Below, piece by piece: positions 32,534 to 43,702 of a DNA stretch of 64,000 nucleotides. The translations under genes and the position numbers were made by a program. The notes beneath the pieces are model-generated. The model saw only the letters and a program-made list of their open reading frames with translations. It ran no database searches and was not told where the DNA came from. The stretch is from Actinoallomurus purpureus. GTDB lineage: Bacteria; Actinomycetota; Actinomycetes; Streptosporangiales; Streptosporangiaceae. The stretch covers positions 587,876 to 651,875 of the forward strand of contig NZ_JAMXMY010000002.1 in the NCBI RefSeq assembly GCF_024055795.1, in the 5' to 3' direction. The stretch's first letter is position 1, and every line of letters begins with the position of its first letter.

Positions 32534-33889
32534 GTGGGCGACCTGGCCAAGATCTTCAAGGCGTACGACGTCCGGGGGATCGTGCCCTATGAGTTCGACG
32601 AGGCGACCGCCGAGGCGGCGGGCGCCGCCTTCGTGCGCGTCACCGGCGCCACGGCGATCGTGACCGCCCACGACATGCGCACCTCGTCGGGCCCGCTGTC
32701 CGCGGCGTTCGCGCGGGGCGCCACCGCCCAGGGCGCCGACGTGACGGAGGCGGGTCTGGGCTCCACCGACCTGCTCTACTACGCCAGCGGCAGTCTCGGC
32801 CTGCCCGGCGCGATGTTCACCGCCAGCCACAACCCGGCCAAGTACAACGGGATCAAGCTGTGCCGGGAGGGCGCCCGGCCGATCGGCCGCGACACCGGGC
32901 TCGAGGAGATCCGCCGGCTGGTGGAGGAGGGCGTCCCCGCCCACGACGGCCCGGCCGGCTCGGTCCGCCGGCTCGACCTGCTGCCGGGGTACTCCTCCCA
33001 CCTGCGCTCCCTCGTCGACCTGTCGGGCATCCGCCCGCTCAAGGTCGTCGTCGACGCCGGCAACGGCATGGGCGGTCACACGGTGCCGAGCGTGTTCGAC
33101 GGCCTGCCGATCGACCTCGTCCCCCTCTACTTCGAGCTCGACGGCACGTTCCCCAACCACGAGGCCAACCCGATCGAGCCGGAGAACCTCCGGGACCTGC
33201 AGGCGGCGGTGCGCGAGCACGGCGCCGACATCGGCCTGGCCTTCGACGGCGACGCCGACCGCTGCTTCGTCGTCGACGAGCGCGGCGAGGCGGTCACCCC
33301 CTCGGCGATCACCGCCCTGGTCGCCGTACGGGAGCTGGCCAAGCATCCCGGCGCGCGGATCGTGCACAACCTGATCACCTCGCGGGCCGTGCCGGAGATC
33401 ATCCGTGCGCACGGCGGCGAGCCCGTCCGCACCCGCGTCGGGCACTCGTTCATCAAGCAGACGATGGCCGAGAGCGGTGCCGTCTTCGGCGGCGAGCACT
33501 CCGCCCACTACTACTTCCGCGACTTCTGGTTCGCCGACTCCGGGATGCTCGCCGCGCTGCACGTCCTGGCCGCGCTCGGCGAGCAGGACCGTCCGCTGTC
33601 CGCGCTGCTCGCCGCCTACAGCCCGTACACCGCGTCCGGCGAGATCAACTCCGAGGTGGCCGAGCAGGAGGCCGCGACGGCCCGGGTGCGCGCGGAGTTC
33701 GCGGGACGCCCGGGTGTGACCGTGGACGAGCTCGACGGCCTCACCGTCGCGCACGCCGACTGGTGGTTCAACCTCCGCCCGTCCAACACCGAGCCCCTTC
33801 TCCGCCTCAACGCCGAGGCGACCGACCCCGAGACCATGTCCGCGATGCGCGACGAAGTCCTCGCCATCGTCCGAAAGGAAGACAGTTGA
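32534..33889 (+). CDS. manB: Phosphomannomutase/phosphoglucomutase
   Basis: This 451-residue alpha-D-phosphohexomutase interconverts mannose-6-phosphate and mannose-1-phosphate. All four domain signatures are present: the active-site serine in [14 protein letters not shown], the magnesium loop DGDADRCF, the sugar-binding [10 protein letters not shown] and the phosphate-binding [14 protein letters not shown] 32534 is preferred over GTG 32516 because AGGGGGG lies 6 nt upstream. It feeds the guanylyltransferase at 20165. The stop overlaps the next gene by 4 bp (TTGA). Confidence 0.95.
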   Translation: MGDLAKIFKAYDVRGIVPYEFDEATAEAAGAAFVRVTGATAIVTAHDMRTSSGPLSAAFARGATAQGADVTEAGLGSTDLLYYASGSLGLPGAMFTASHNPAKYNGIKLCREGARPIGRDTGLEEIRRLVEEGVPAHDGPAGSVRRLDLLPGYSSHLRSLVDLSGIRPLKVVVDAGNGMGGHTVPSVFDGLPIDLVPLYFELDGTFPNHEANPIEPENLRDLQAAVREHGADIGLAFDGDADRCFVVDERGEAVTPSAITALVAVRELAKHPGARIVHNLITSRAVPEIIRAHGGEPVRTRVGHSFIKQTMAESGAVFGGEHSAHYYFRDFWFADSGMLAALHVLAALGEQDRPLSALLAAYSPYTASGEINSEVAEQEAATARVRAEFAGRPGVTVDELDGLTVAHADWWFNLRPSNTEPLLRLNAEATDPETMSAMRDEVLAIVRKEDS

Positions 33890-34059
33890 AGATCGACGAC
33901 TGGCTGCTGGAGATCCTCGCCTGCCCCAACTGCCGGGGCGAGCTGAAGGCCGACGAAGCCACCGACGAGCTCGTCTGCACCGGGACGTGCAAGTACGCCT
34001 ACCCGGTGCGCGACGACATCCCGGTCCTCTTGGTCGACGAGGCACGGACCCCGGCCTGA
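33886..34059 (+). CDS. Trm112 family zinc-ribbon protein
   Basis: This 57-residue protein starts at TTG 33886, overlapping the manB stop by 4 bp, with AAGGAAG upstream. It has the Trm112/YcaR fold signatures [27 protein letters not shown] and RDDIPVLL, with four cysteines as zinc ligands. In eukaryotes and archaea Trm112 activates methyltransferases; bacterial partners are less clear, and its constant place between manB and the isomerase gene in actinobacteria suggests a role linked to that operon. The TTG start makes it easy to miss. Confidence 0.93.
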   Translation: MKIDDWLLEILACPNCRGELKADEATDELVCTGTCKYAYPVRDDIPVLLVDEARTPA

Positions 34060-34060
34060 C

Positions 34061-35221
34061 ATGCGTCCTGTCGAGGCCGACCCCGGCCGCCTCGACGACC
34101 CCGAGGCGCTGGCGGCCGCCGATCCGGGCGACATGCTGCGGCGCGTCGCCTCGGCCGCGGCGCAGGTCCGCGAGGCCCAGCTGCACACCGCCGAGGCGGA
34201 CGTCGAGCGGATCGCCCAGGGCGGCCGGCCCCGTGCCCTCGTGATCGTCGGCACCAGTGGCTCCGGCTTCGCCGGAGAGGTGCTGGCGGCCGTCTGCGGG
34301 CAGGGGTGCCCGGTGCCCATCTCGACCGTACGAGGCCACCGGCTGCCCGGCTGGGTCGGCGCGGCCGACGTGGTCATCGCCGTGTCCGGGTCGGGTGGCG
34401 CCGAGGAGACCCTGACGGCCGCCGTCGAGGCCGTGCGCCGGGGCTGTCGCCTGCTCTGCGTCGGCGCCCCCGGGTCGCCGCTGGCCGACATCGCCGTTCA
34501 GGCCGGCGTGCCGTTCGTGCCGGTGCACGCGGCCGGTCCCGAACGCGCCATGCTGTGGGGCCTGACGGTTCCGCTGCTGCTGGCCGCGCGGGCGCTCGGG
34601 CTGGCCGACGTCACGCGCGAGACGCTGGAGCGGACCGCCGTGGTCCTGGAGGAGATGAGCCACCAGTGCCGCCCGGCGAGTGAGGCGTTCGTCAACCCCG
34701 GCAAGCAGGTCGCCCTGGAGATCGCCGGCTCCATGCCCGTGATCTGGGGCACCTCGCCGCTGACCGGCGCGGCCGCCCGCCGGTTCGCCAGCCAGCTCGC
34801 GGCCAACGCCGGCCATCCCGCCGTCCACGGTGAGCTGCCGGCGGCCTGGCACGACCAGGCGGCGATCTTCGACGGCCCGTTCGTCGTCGGAGCCGCCGGG
34901 GCCACCGGAGCCGCCGGAGCCGCCGACGAGGACGACTTCTTCCGCGATCGGGTCGACGACCCGGAGCCGACGCTGCTGTCTCTGGTGCTCGTCCACGACG
35001 TCGAGGAGCACCCGCAGGTGACCCGGCGGCGGGAGATCGCCGCCGAGTTCGCCCGCGACCGCGCCGTCCCCGTCGTAGAGCTGACGACGAGGGGTACGCA
35101 TCCTCTGGAGCGGCTCGCCGGGCTCATCGCGCACATCGACTACATCAGTGTCTATCTGGCCCTGGCGGTCGGCGTCGATCCGTCGGCGACCACCGGGGAA
35201 CCCGAAGAGAGGACCACGTGA
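34061..35221 (+). CDS. SIS-domain protein, phosphoglucose/phosphomannose isomerase-like
   Basis: This 386-residue protein is the Rv3256c equivalent. The first SIS domain has VIVGTSGSGFAGEVLAA and VVIAVSGSGGAEETL, the Ser/Thr loops that bind sugar phosphate. The C-terminal PGI/PMI domain has NAGHPAVHGELPAAWHDQ and HPLERLAGLIAHIDYISVYLA. Several SIS residues differ from characterised archaeal bifunctional PGI/PMI enzymes, so whether it isomerises Fru6P/Man6P or only regulates the route is unproven. ATG 34061 comes 1 bp after the Trm112 stop. An Ala/Gly-rich insert (GAAGATGAAGAADEDD) lies at about 282-297. Confidence 0.88.
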   Translation: MRPVEADPGRLDDPEALAAADPGDMLRRVASAAAQVREAQLHTAEADVERIAQGGRPRALVIVGTSGSGFAGEVLAAVCGQGCPVPISTVRGHRLPGWVGAADVVIAVSGSGGAEETLTAAVEAVRRGCRLLCVGAPGSPLADIAVQAGVPFVPVHAAGPERAMLWGLTVPLLLAARALGLADVTRETLERTAVVLEEMSHQCRPASEAFVNPGKQVALEIAGSMPVIWGTSPLTGAAARRFASQLAANAGHPAVHGELPAAWHDQAAIFDGPFVVGAAGATGAAGAADEDDFFRDRVDDPEPTLLSLVLVHDVEEHPQVTRRREIAAEFARDRAVPVVELTTRGTHPLERLAGLIAHIDYISVYLALAVGVDPSATTGEPEERTT

Positions 35222-35254
35222 GTAACACCGGCCGCGCGACGGACAGGAGCGACC

Positions 35255-36184
35255 GTGAGTGCTGAAGGCGGAACCAAGGCGATCATCGCGGCACTCGCGG
35301 CGAACCTCGGCATCGCGGCTGCGAAGTTCGTGGCATTCGCGTTCACCGGATCGGCATCGATGATGGCCGAGGGGGTGCACTCGGTCGCCGACTCGGGCAA
35401 CCAGGCGCTGCTGCTGCTCGGCAGCAAGCGGGCCAAGCGGGCCAGGGACCGCGAACACCCGTTCGGCTACGGCAGCGAGCGCTACTTCTACGCCTTCATC
35501 GTCGCGGTCGTGCTGTTCACCGTCGGTTCCCTGTTCTCGCTGTACGAGGGCTGGCACAAGGTCGTCGACCCGCACGACGTCGACGACCCGGTCTGGGCGT
35601 TCGGCGTGCTGATCTTCGCGATCCTGCTCGAGGGCTTCTCGTTCCGCACGGCCATCAAGGAGGCCGGCCGGACGCGTGGCGAGCAGAGCTGGGCGTCCTA
35701 CATCCGCCAGGCCAAGGCGCCCGAGCTTCCGATCGTGATCCTGGAGGACTTCGCCGCCCTGGTCGGCCTGGTCATCGCCCTGGTCTGCGTGGCCCTGGCG
35801 GTGATCACCGGCAACGGGATCTGGGACGGCGTCGGCTCCATGGCCATCGGCGTGCTGCTGGCGTTCGTGGCGATCGTGCTGGCCGTCGAGACCAAGAGCA
35901 TGCTCATCGGCGAGGCGGCCGCCACCGACGTCGAGAAGCAGATCGTGACGGAGCTGGAGTCGGTCGACGAGGTCGACCGCGTCATCCACCTGCGCACCCT
36001 GCACGTCGGCCCGGAGGAGCTGCTCGTCGCCGCGAAGATCGCGGTGACCCACGACGACACGGCGGGCGAGGTGGCCAGGGCCATCGACGCCGCCGAGAAA
36101 CGCATCCGCGCCGCCGTCCCGATGGCCCGCCACATCTACCTCGAACCCGACCTCGATCGCTCCGGCGTGCCGAAAGCACCGTAG
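35255..36184 (+). CDS. Cation diffusion facilitator, SLC30A9-like subgroup
   Basis: This 309-residue membrane transporter has about six helices and a short cytoplasmic C-terminal domain. The metal site in helix 2 is MAEGVHSVADSGNQALLLLG (His and Asp). The helix 5 site reads PIVILEDFAALVGL, where the usual HxxxD is replaced by Glu-Asp, as in the SLC30A9-like branch. It probably exports a divalent cation such as zinc or manganese, with the proton gradient. GTG 35255 follows ACAGGAGCGACC. It is 33 bp after the isomerase gene and ends with a strong hairpin at 36225. Confidence 0.92.
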   Translation: MSAEGGTKAIIAALAANLGIAAAKFVAFAFTGSASMMAEGVHSVADSGNQALLLLGSKRAKRARDREHPFGYGSERYFYAFIVAVVLFTVGSLFSLYEGWHKVVDPHDVDDPVWAFGVLIFAILLEGFSFRTAIKEAGRTRGEQSWASYIRQAKAPELPIVILEDFAALVGLVIALVCVALAVITGNGIWDGVGSMAIGVLLAFVAIVLAVETKSMLIGEAAATDVEKQIVTELESVDEVDRVIHLRTLHVGPEELLVAAKIAVTHDDTAGEVARAIDAAEKRIRAAVPMARHIYLEPDLDRSGVPKAP

Positions 36185-36224
36185 ACCCCGGGGACACTCC
36201 ACGGCGATCGCCCGCGAAACGGAG

Positions 36225-36255
36225 ACCGCCGACCCCACGGTGTGGGGTCGGCGGT
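36225..36255. terminator. Terminator hairpin after CDF gene
   Basis: ACCGCCGACCCCA (36225-36237) pairs perfectly with 36243-36255 around a 5-nt loop CGGTG. It lies between convergent stops (36184 and 36290) and can end both transcripts. Confidence 0.85.
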
Positions 36256-36289
36256 GATTGGTCGGGGCGGACGACCGAGTCGATCCCGG

Positions 36290-36637
36290 TCACACGCCGC
36301 CGGTTGTGTGGTCACGTCGGATCACGTGGAGGACGTCCCAGATGATCGCCACGTAGTTGGCGACGGCGAGCAGCCGGACAGTCACCAGCAGCGTCGTCCG
36401 CAAGTCGATCCCGTTCGCGAACCCGTCGCGGAGGTCGGGCACGGAATTGATGGTGAAGTAGATCACGCCGACGCAGGCTGCCACGCCGACGAGGCGCACG
36501 ATCAGCCATTCGAGCGCGAGCGCCAGGTAGTAAACCCCCGACTCGATCCTGTCCAGGACCGCCTCACCGTGGTCGGCCAGCCTTGCGCCGGCGCGGCGGC
36601 CCCAGTTGCGGACGGTAATCCAGTTGTCGCGGAGCAT
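36290..36637 (-). CDS. Small membrane protein of unknown function
   Basis: This 115-residue protein has two strong hydrophobic helices, YYLALALEWLIVRLVGVAAC with its continuation at about 37-62 and LLVTVRLLAVANYVAIIWDV at about 82-101. The N terminus is basic and amphipathic. ATG 36635-36637 is preceded by GGAGGAGCC, an excellent RBS, so expression is likely. It is a lone gene, converging with the CDF gene and separated from the small gene upstream by a hairpin. No family recognised. Confidence 0.82.
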   Translation of the reverse strand: MLRDNWITVRNWGRRAGARLADHGEAVLDRIESGVYYLALALEWLIVRLVGVAACVGVIYFTINSVPDLRDGFANGIDLRTTLLVTVRLLAVANYVAIIWDVLHVIRRDHTTGGV

Positions 36638-36739
36638 GGCTCCTCCAGGTTCCCTGTTTGTAGTGACGCTTTCGGGAGGGAACCGTCCGTATCGAAGCCT
36701 CGGCGGCAAGCACATAGTCGGTCTGACCCGTCAAAAGGT

Positions 36740-36769
36740 GCAGCCCTCCGCCTGTCGGCGGAGGGCTGC
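36740..36769 (-). terminator. Strong terminator hairpin
   Basis: GCAGCCCTCCGCC (36740-36752) pairs perfectly with 36757-36769 around TGTC. On the minus strand it is followed by ACCTTTTGAC, so it most likely ends the transcript of the small gene at 36837-36953. Confidence 0.8.
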
Positions 36770-36836
36770 TGTGATGGGAGGGGCCGCGTCAGCGGCACCC
36801 GCTCGATACCGTCACCCGATCACCTGGGTGAACCGG

Positions 36837-36953
36837 CTACGACAGGAAGCGGCGACCTGCTACCGCCCCCGGCCACGGCGTCGGCGGCTCCCCCGGCCCG
36901 GGCATCGGGAGGGGGACCGGCTTCTTCGGCGTGGACTTCGTGGTCGTCCTCAT
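36837..36953 (-). CDS. Proline-rich 38-residue small protein (candidate)
   Basis: An open frame of 38 codons starts at ATG 36951-36953 and ends at TAG 36837-36839. AAAGGAG sits 6 nt upstream of the ATG, a textbook RBS, and a strong terminator hairpin lies 67 bp beyond the stop. The peptide begins MRTTTKSTPKKPVPLP, has 10 prolines and a basic N terminus, and ends GRRFLS; it has no membrane helix or signal peptide. It lies between the response regulator end (37124) and the hairpin, on the same strand as both neighbours. No family is recognised. Gene-like signals are good, but coding evidence in so short a frame is limited. Confidence 0.5.
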   Translation of the reverse strand: MRTTTKSTPKKPVPLPMPGPGEPPTPWPGAVAGRRFLS

Positions 36954-37123
36954 GGCGTGCTCCTTTGTCTGAGCTGTTTACCGTCCGTGTCTTTGGGCGT
37001 GGACGGCCTCGGTTCGGATGGATCCGAGTGATCTAGACCGTGCGGAGCCCGGCGCGCGGTGCAATGGATCGGGGAGGGAAGTTTCGGCGAGTCCGGTGAG
37101 TGCCTTCGGAACAGGGGTAGCGG

Positions 37124-37795
37124 CTATTCCGTGGCTCCGCCGGGAGTGACCAGGCCGGACTCGTAGGCGAGGACGACGGCTTGGGCGCGGTCGCGCAGGC
37201 CGAGCTTGGTGAAGACGCGGGCGACGTGCGTCTTGACCGTGTGCTCGCTGACGACGAGGCGGGCGGCGATCTCGGCGTTCGAGAGGCCACCGGCGATGAG
37301 CTGGAGGACCTCGGTCTCCCGGGCGGTCAGCGTCGCCAGGGCCGGGGCCGGCTTCGGCTGGTCCCGGCGCTGCCGTGCGAACTCCCGGATCAGCCGTCCC
37401 GTCACCTGCGGAGCCAGCAGTGCGTCGCCCCGGGCGACCACGCGTACGGCGGCCACCAGGTCGTCGGCGGTCGAGTCCTTCAGCAGGAAGCCGCTCGCCC
37501 CGGCCGACAGCGCCTCGTAGACGTACTCGTCGACGTCGAACGTCGTCAGCATGAGTACGCGCGTCGATCCGTTGGCCGGGTCGGCGAGGATGCGCTTCGT
37601 GGCGTCGATGCCGTCCATCTTCGGCATCCTGATGTCCATCAGCACGACGTCGGGCCGGTGGGCCTCGGCGAGCCGTACGGCCTCCCGCCCGTCACCGCAC
37701 TGCCCGACGACGTCGATGTCCGGCTGGGCGGCGAGCAGGGCGGCGAAACCGGCCCGCACGATCGTCTGGTCGTCGACGATCAGCACTCGGATCAT
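37124..37795 (-). CDS. NarL/FixJ-family response regulator
   Basis: This 223-residue DNA-binding regulator has a receiver domain with acidic pocket VDDQ, phosphoacceptor Asp54 ([13 protein letters not shown]), and the switch/Lys segment GFLLKDST. The C-terminal LuxR helix-turn-helix is TARETEVLQLIAGGLSNAEI followed by SEHTVKTHVARVFTKLGLRD. ATG 37793-37795 overlaps the kinase stop by 4 bp (ATGA), so the two are coupled. The target regulon is unknown. Confidence 0.95.
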   Translation of the reverse strand: MIRVLIVDDQTIVRAGFAALLAAQPDIDVVGQCGDGREAVRLAEAHRPDVVLMDIRMPKMDGIDATKRILADPANGSTRVLMLTTFDVDEYVYEALSAGASGFLLKDSTADDLVAAVRVVARGDALLAPQVTGRLIREFARQRRDQPKPAPALATLTARETEVLQLIAGGLSNAEIAARLVVSEHTVKTHVARVFTKLGLRDRAQAVVLAYESGLVTPGGATE

Positions 37796-39294
37796 GAACG
37801 CCGATTCTGGCCTACCGGAAGGTCCGCCTGCACGGCGAATCCGCCTTCCGGTCGTGGGCCGGCGGCGAACCGGCCGCCGAGCATCGTCGCCCGCTCCCGC
37901 ATTCCGACGAGGCCGTGCCCCATGAGCCGGGTCCGTGTGGCCGGGTCCGGCGCCGCGGGGGGAGCCGTCGCGCCGCTGTCGACGACGCGGACCGCCAGCC
38001 GGTCGCCCTGGTACTCGAGTTCGACGTCGACCCGCGCGCCGGGCGCGTGCCGCCGCGCGTTGGTCAGGGCCTCCTGCACGATCCGGTACGCCGACAGCTC
38101 GATCGTCGTGGACAGGGGGCGGGCGCTGCCGCGCACCGTCAGCCGCGCGTCGCCGCCCGCGCCGCGGTGCGAGTCGATGAGCTCGCCCAGCCGGTCCAGC
38201 CGCGGCTGCGGCGTCACCTCGGGCTCGACGCCGGGCTCGGCACGCAGCACGGTGAGCAGCCGGCGCATCTCTTCGAGAGCCTCCCGGGCGGCCCCGGCGA
38301 TCTCCCCGAAGCCCTTCTTCGCCTCGGGGGACAGCTCCCGCATGGTGTACGGCGCCGTCTCCGCCTGTACGGCGATCATCGAGACGGAGTGCGCGACGAC
38401 GTCGTGCAGCTCCCGGGCGATCCGGGCGCGCTCGCGCAGGATCGCCTGTTCGCGCTGGGCGGCGTTGAGCTGCGTGAGGGTCTCGCTGCTGCGCTCCCGC
38501 TCCTCGTCCACGCTGGCCTCGGCGGTCTCCACCGTACGGCGGGCGTCGCCCAGCCCGATCGCGGCGATGACGGCCGTGAGCCCGGCGAGCCAGGGGATGT
38601 CGTCGAGGCTGCTGGAGGCGAGGTACACCACGCCCACGGCGACGACGCTGCACACGCCGAGCACGCCCGTGGACTGGCGGGGCAGCTGCTGGGCGAGGAT
38701 GTACAGCGTGTACAGCCCGGCGAAGGCCGTGATGAGCAGGACCTGCTGCCCGGACAGCAGGCTCGCGGCGAGCGCGCCCAGCACGATCGCCGACGCCGGC
38801 CGCAGGGACTCCCGGCGGAACATCAGCGGCAGCGTCGCCGCCAGCGCGAACACGCCGGGCAGGCTCACGACGCGCAGGTGGTGCAGGGGCAGTTCGATCA
38901 GGGCCGCCACGGCGATGATCGCGCCGGTCACCGGCCCGTACGCCCACGACTCTCCGAAACGGCGCCAGGCGTGGACCCAGCGCAGCAGCGGCGGCGTCTT
39001 GGGCGGCCGTGCCGCCGGGGCGGGCGGGCCCGCCGGGTTCGGCGGCTGCCGTTGCAGCAGAGTGCCGTCCGGCGAGGCGTACGGAGGTGGTCCACCGTAG
39101 GGCGGAGGCGCGGCGGGAGGCGTGCTCCTGCCGTACAGCGCGGTGACGAGGCGGCTCGTGATGGGGCGGAGCAGGCGGCCGATCCCGGTGAGGATCCACA
39201 GGAGGACCTGACCCACCGCGGTCACGACCTGCGCGGCCAGGCGCCACGCCGCCGGTCCGGCCTCGTGGAGGAAGTCAGGCTTATCGCTGGTCAC
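37792..39294 (-). CDS. NarL-type sensor histidine kinase
   Basis: This 500-residue membrane kinase has a Pro-rich cytoplasmic N-terminal segment (about 55-105), then about five helices (residues about 115-245) and a HisKA_3 dimerisation domain with the phosphorylated histidine in RIARELHDVVAHSVSMIAVQ. The ATPase domain holds RIVQEALTNARRHAPG, the D-box VVDSGATA and GHGLVGMRERATMLGG. There is no large extracellular sensor, so the signal is probably sensed in or at the membrane. GTG 39292-39294 starts it. It forms an operon with the regulator at 37124. Confidence 0.94.
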   Translation of the reverse strand: MTSDKPDFLHEAGPAAWRLAAQVVTAVGQVLLWILTGIGRLLRPITSRLVTALYGRSTPPAAPPPYGGPPPYASPDGTLLQRQPPNPAGPPAPAARPPKTPPLLRWVHAWRRFGESWAYGPVTGAIIAVAALIELPLHHLRVVSLPGVFALAATLPLMFRRESLRPASAIVLGALAASLLSGQQVLLITAFAGLYTLYILAQQLPRQSTGVLGVCSVVAVGVVYLASSSLDDIPWLAGLTAVIAAIGLGDARRTVETAEASVDEERERSSETLTQLNAAQREQAILRERARIARELHDVVAHSVSMIAVQAETAPYTMRELSPEAKKGFGEIAGAAREALEEMRRLLTVLRAEPGVEPEVTPQPRLDRLGELIDSHRGAGGDARLTVRGSARPLSTTIELSAYRIVQEALTNARRHAPGARVDVELEYQGDRLAVRVVDSGATAPPAAPDPATRTRLMGHGLVGMRERATMLGGRFAAGPRPEGGFAVQADLPVGQNRRS

Positions 39295-41558
<2,264 letters not shown>

Positions 41559-41574
41559 GCCACCACCGCATCAG

Positions 41575-42828
41575 ATGACGTACGACATCGCGGACCCCGG
41601 GCTCGCCGAGTCCGGGGTCCGGCGCATCGAGTGGGCCGACCGGTCCATGCCCGTGCTGCGGCGCATCCGGGAGCAGTTCGCCGCCGAACGCCCCCTGGAC
41701 GGCCTGCGGATCGCGGCGTGCATGCACGTCACGACCGAGACCGCGAACCTCATCCGCGCGCTGCAGGCCGGCGGCGCCCAGGTCGCGCTCGCGGCCTCGA
41801 ACCCGCTGTCCACCCAGGACGACACCGCCGCGGCGCTCGCCTGCGAGTACGGCGCCGCCGTGTTCGCCCGGCAGGGCGTCGACCGCGACGGCTACTACCG
41901 GCACATCCACCAGGCCCTCGACATCGCCCCCGAGCTCGTCCTCGACGACGGCTGCGACCTCGTCAACATCCTGCACACCGAACGCCGCGACCTCCTGGGC
42001 GGCGTGCGCGGTGGCTGCGAGGAGACCACCACCGGCGTCATCCGCCTGCACCAGATGGCCCGCGAGGACGCGCTCCGCTTCCCGATGGTGGCGGTCAACG
42101 ACACCGACACCAAGCACATGTTCGACAACCGGTACGGCACCGGCCAGTCGACCCTCGACGGCATCGTCCGCTCGACCAACACGCTCCTCGCCGGCAAGAC
42201 GATCGTCATCGCCGGGTTCGGCTACTGCGGCCGGGGCCTCGCCGAACGCGCCCGCGGCATGGGCGGCCGCGTCGTCGTCACCGAGATCGACGCCGTCAAG
42301 GCGCTCGACGCCCTCCTGCAGGGCTACCGCGTCCAGACGATGGCGCAGGCCGCCGAGCACGGCGACGTCTTCATCACCGTCACCGGCAACCGGGACGTCA
42401 TCCGCGCCGAGCACCTCGCCCGGATGAAGGACGGCGCCATCCTCGCCAACTCCGGCCACTTCGACGTCGAGATCGACGTGCGGGCGCTGGCCGACCTCGC
42501 CGTGGAGGTCCACCACGACGTACGCCCGCAGGCCGACGAGTACGTCCTCGCCGACGGCCGCAGGCTCGTCCTGCTCGCCGAGGGACGCCTCGTCAACCTC
42601 GCGGCGGCGGAGGGCCATCCGGCGGCGGTCATGGACATGTCCTTCGCCGACCAGGCCCTCACCTGTGAGTGGCTGGTGAGCCAGGACCTGGCTCCGGGCG
42701 TGTACGACGTTCCCAAGGCGATCGACACCGAGGTCGCGAGCCTCAAGCTCGCCTCCATGGACGTCGAGCTCGACGCGCTCACCCCGGGCCAGGAGGAGTA
42801 CCTGTCCTCCTGGCGGCAAGGGTCCTGA
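41575..42828 (+). CDS. Adenosylhomocysteinase-like hydrolase (short, archaeal type)
   Basis: This 417-residue paralogue keeps the SAH hydrolase core: CMHVTTETANLIRAL, LSTQDDTAAALAC, CEETTTGVIRL, NDTDTKHMFDNRYGTGQS and the NAD loop AGFGYCGRGLAERARG. It lacks the roughly 40-residue insert and the KSDHYRY tail of its neighbour, ending instead in LTPGQEEYLSSWRQGS, as in archaeal and Thermotoga enzymes. STQDD in place of STQDH is also typical of that branch, some members of which prefer S-inosylhomocysteine. ATG 41575 is 16 bp after ahcY with no clear RBS, so it is probably co-transcribed. Activity is likely, substrate preference is open. Confidence 0.93.
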   Translation: MTYDIADPGLAESGVRRIEWADRSMPVLRRIREQFAAERPLDGLRIAACMHVTTETANLIRALQAGGAQVALAASNPLSTQDDTAAALACEYGAAVFARQGVDRDGYYRHIHQALDIAPELVLDDGCDLVNILHTERRDLLGGVRGGCEETTTGVIRLHQMAREDALRFPMVAVNDTDTKHMFDNRYGTGQSTLDGIVRSTNTLLAGKTIVIAGFGYCGRGLAERARGMGGRVVVTEIDAVKALDALLQGYRVQTMAQAAEHGDVFITVTGNRDVIRAEHLARMKDGAILANSGHFDVEIDVRALADLAVEVHHDVRPQADEYVLADGRRLVLLAEGRLVNLAAAEGHPAAVMDMSFADQALTCEWLVSQDLAPGVYDVPKAIDTEVASLKLASMDVELDALTPGQEEYLSSWRQGS

Positions 42829-43097
42829 TCTTCCGTGCTGGAAAGCCTTCGGGCTGCGGCCGCGACGGCCGGAGCGAGACCCGGCATAACGCCTGAATGT
42901 CGCCGACGGGCGAAGGTCTCTCGTTCCGCGGCGTACGCTCAGGCGGCAAAATTCCCGTGTGGCGGGACAGCGCAGAACGAGGGCAGCCACCCCGGACGGA
43001 AAAACTCCCGAATTCCGCCTCGGTGAGGAGCGCCCACCGACCACGCGGACCCACCTGGAGATCGTCGGCGTTCTCCGGAGACACTAGATTTGGGGGT

Positions 43098-43658
43098 ATG
43101 CCGCGCGGTACGTACGTCCACGAAGCCGGCGTCGAGGAGCGGTTCACCTGCGCCCTGGACGGCGGCGGCTGGCGCTACTCCGCGGAGCGGTCCGACGGCG
43201 GCACGATCGAGCTGGTCGCCGACAGCCGCTGGCGGCCCGCCCGGCTCGAGGTGACCGCCGGCGAGCACGTCCTGCGGGGCGGCGCCGTCGGGGCGGAACT
43301 GCTGTGGGTGACCGCCGACCGGGAGCACACCGCGCGGGCCACCGGATTCCTCGGCGAGTCGCCGGGTCTGCTCGTCGCGGTCGCCCGGTCGCTGCGCCTG
43401 GCCGAGGGCGAGCGTGTCGACGTGCGGATCCTCCTGGTCACCGCCCCGTCCCTCGCGGTCCGTACCGTCCCGCAGCGCTGGGCCCTCGCCGAGATCGCCT
43501 GGCACGACGCCGACGGCGAGCGCGTCCCGGTCGAACGCTATGAGATCACCGACCTGGAGACGGGCGAGGTAGCAGAGTCCCACCTGGCAGGCGACGTGGT
43601 CGTGGCGGCTCCGGGTATCGAACTGGTCAACCTTGAGAATCCCCCGAATTTTTTCTAA
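43098..43658 (+). CDS. Conserved-looking hypothetical cytoplasmic protein
   Basis: This 186-residue protein is not recognised. It has no signal peptide or membrane helix and is rich in beta-strand-like segments (GTIELVADSRWRPARLEV, LLWVTADREHTARATGF, VPVERYEITDLETGEVAESH). The overall pattern could be a beta-barrel ligand-binding protein. ATG 43098 has TAGATT (43085-43090) 7 nt upstream and no RBS, so a leaderless message is likely. It stands alone, 269 bp after the SAH hydrolase pair. The intervening gap holds no obvious gene. Confidence 0.75.
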   Translation: MPRGTYVHEAGVEERFTCALDGGGWRYSAERSDGGTIELVADSRWRPARLEVTAGEHVLRGGAVGAELLWVTADREHTARATGFLGESPGLLVAVARSLRLAEGERVDVRILLVTAPSLAVRTVPQRWALAEIAWHDADGERVPVERYEITDLETGEVAESHLAGDVVVAAPGIELVNLENPPNFF

Positions 43659-43702
43659 GAACTTCTGACAACCTCTGGGGCATGTGCGGTGTCATATCGA
43701 TC

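Noticed and set aside
31952..36238. A 1428-codon open frame on the minus strand
   Set aside because: It runs antisense through DUF3499, manB, Trm112, the isomerase-like gene and the CDF gene, all with clear family motifs. Its translation is low-complexity Arg/Gly/Val/Asp, a common shadow in high-GC DNA.
42829..43097. Possible small gene between the SAH hydrolase pair and the 43098 gene
   Set aside because: The frame of the 43098 gene is open upstream to 42897, but that part has mixed codon use and no RBS, and TAGATT sits just before ATG 43098.
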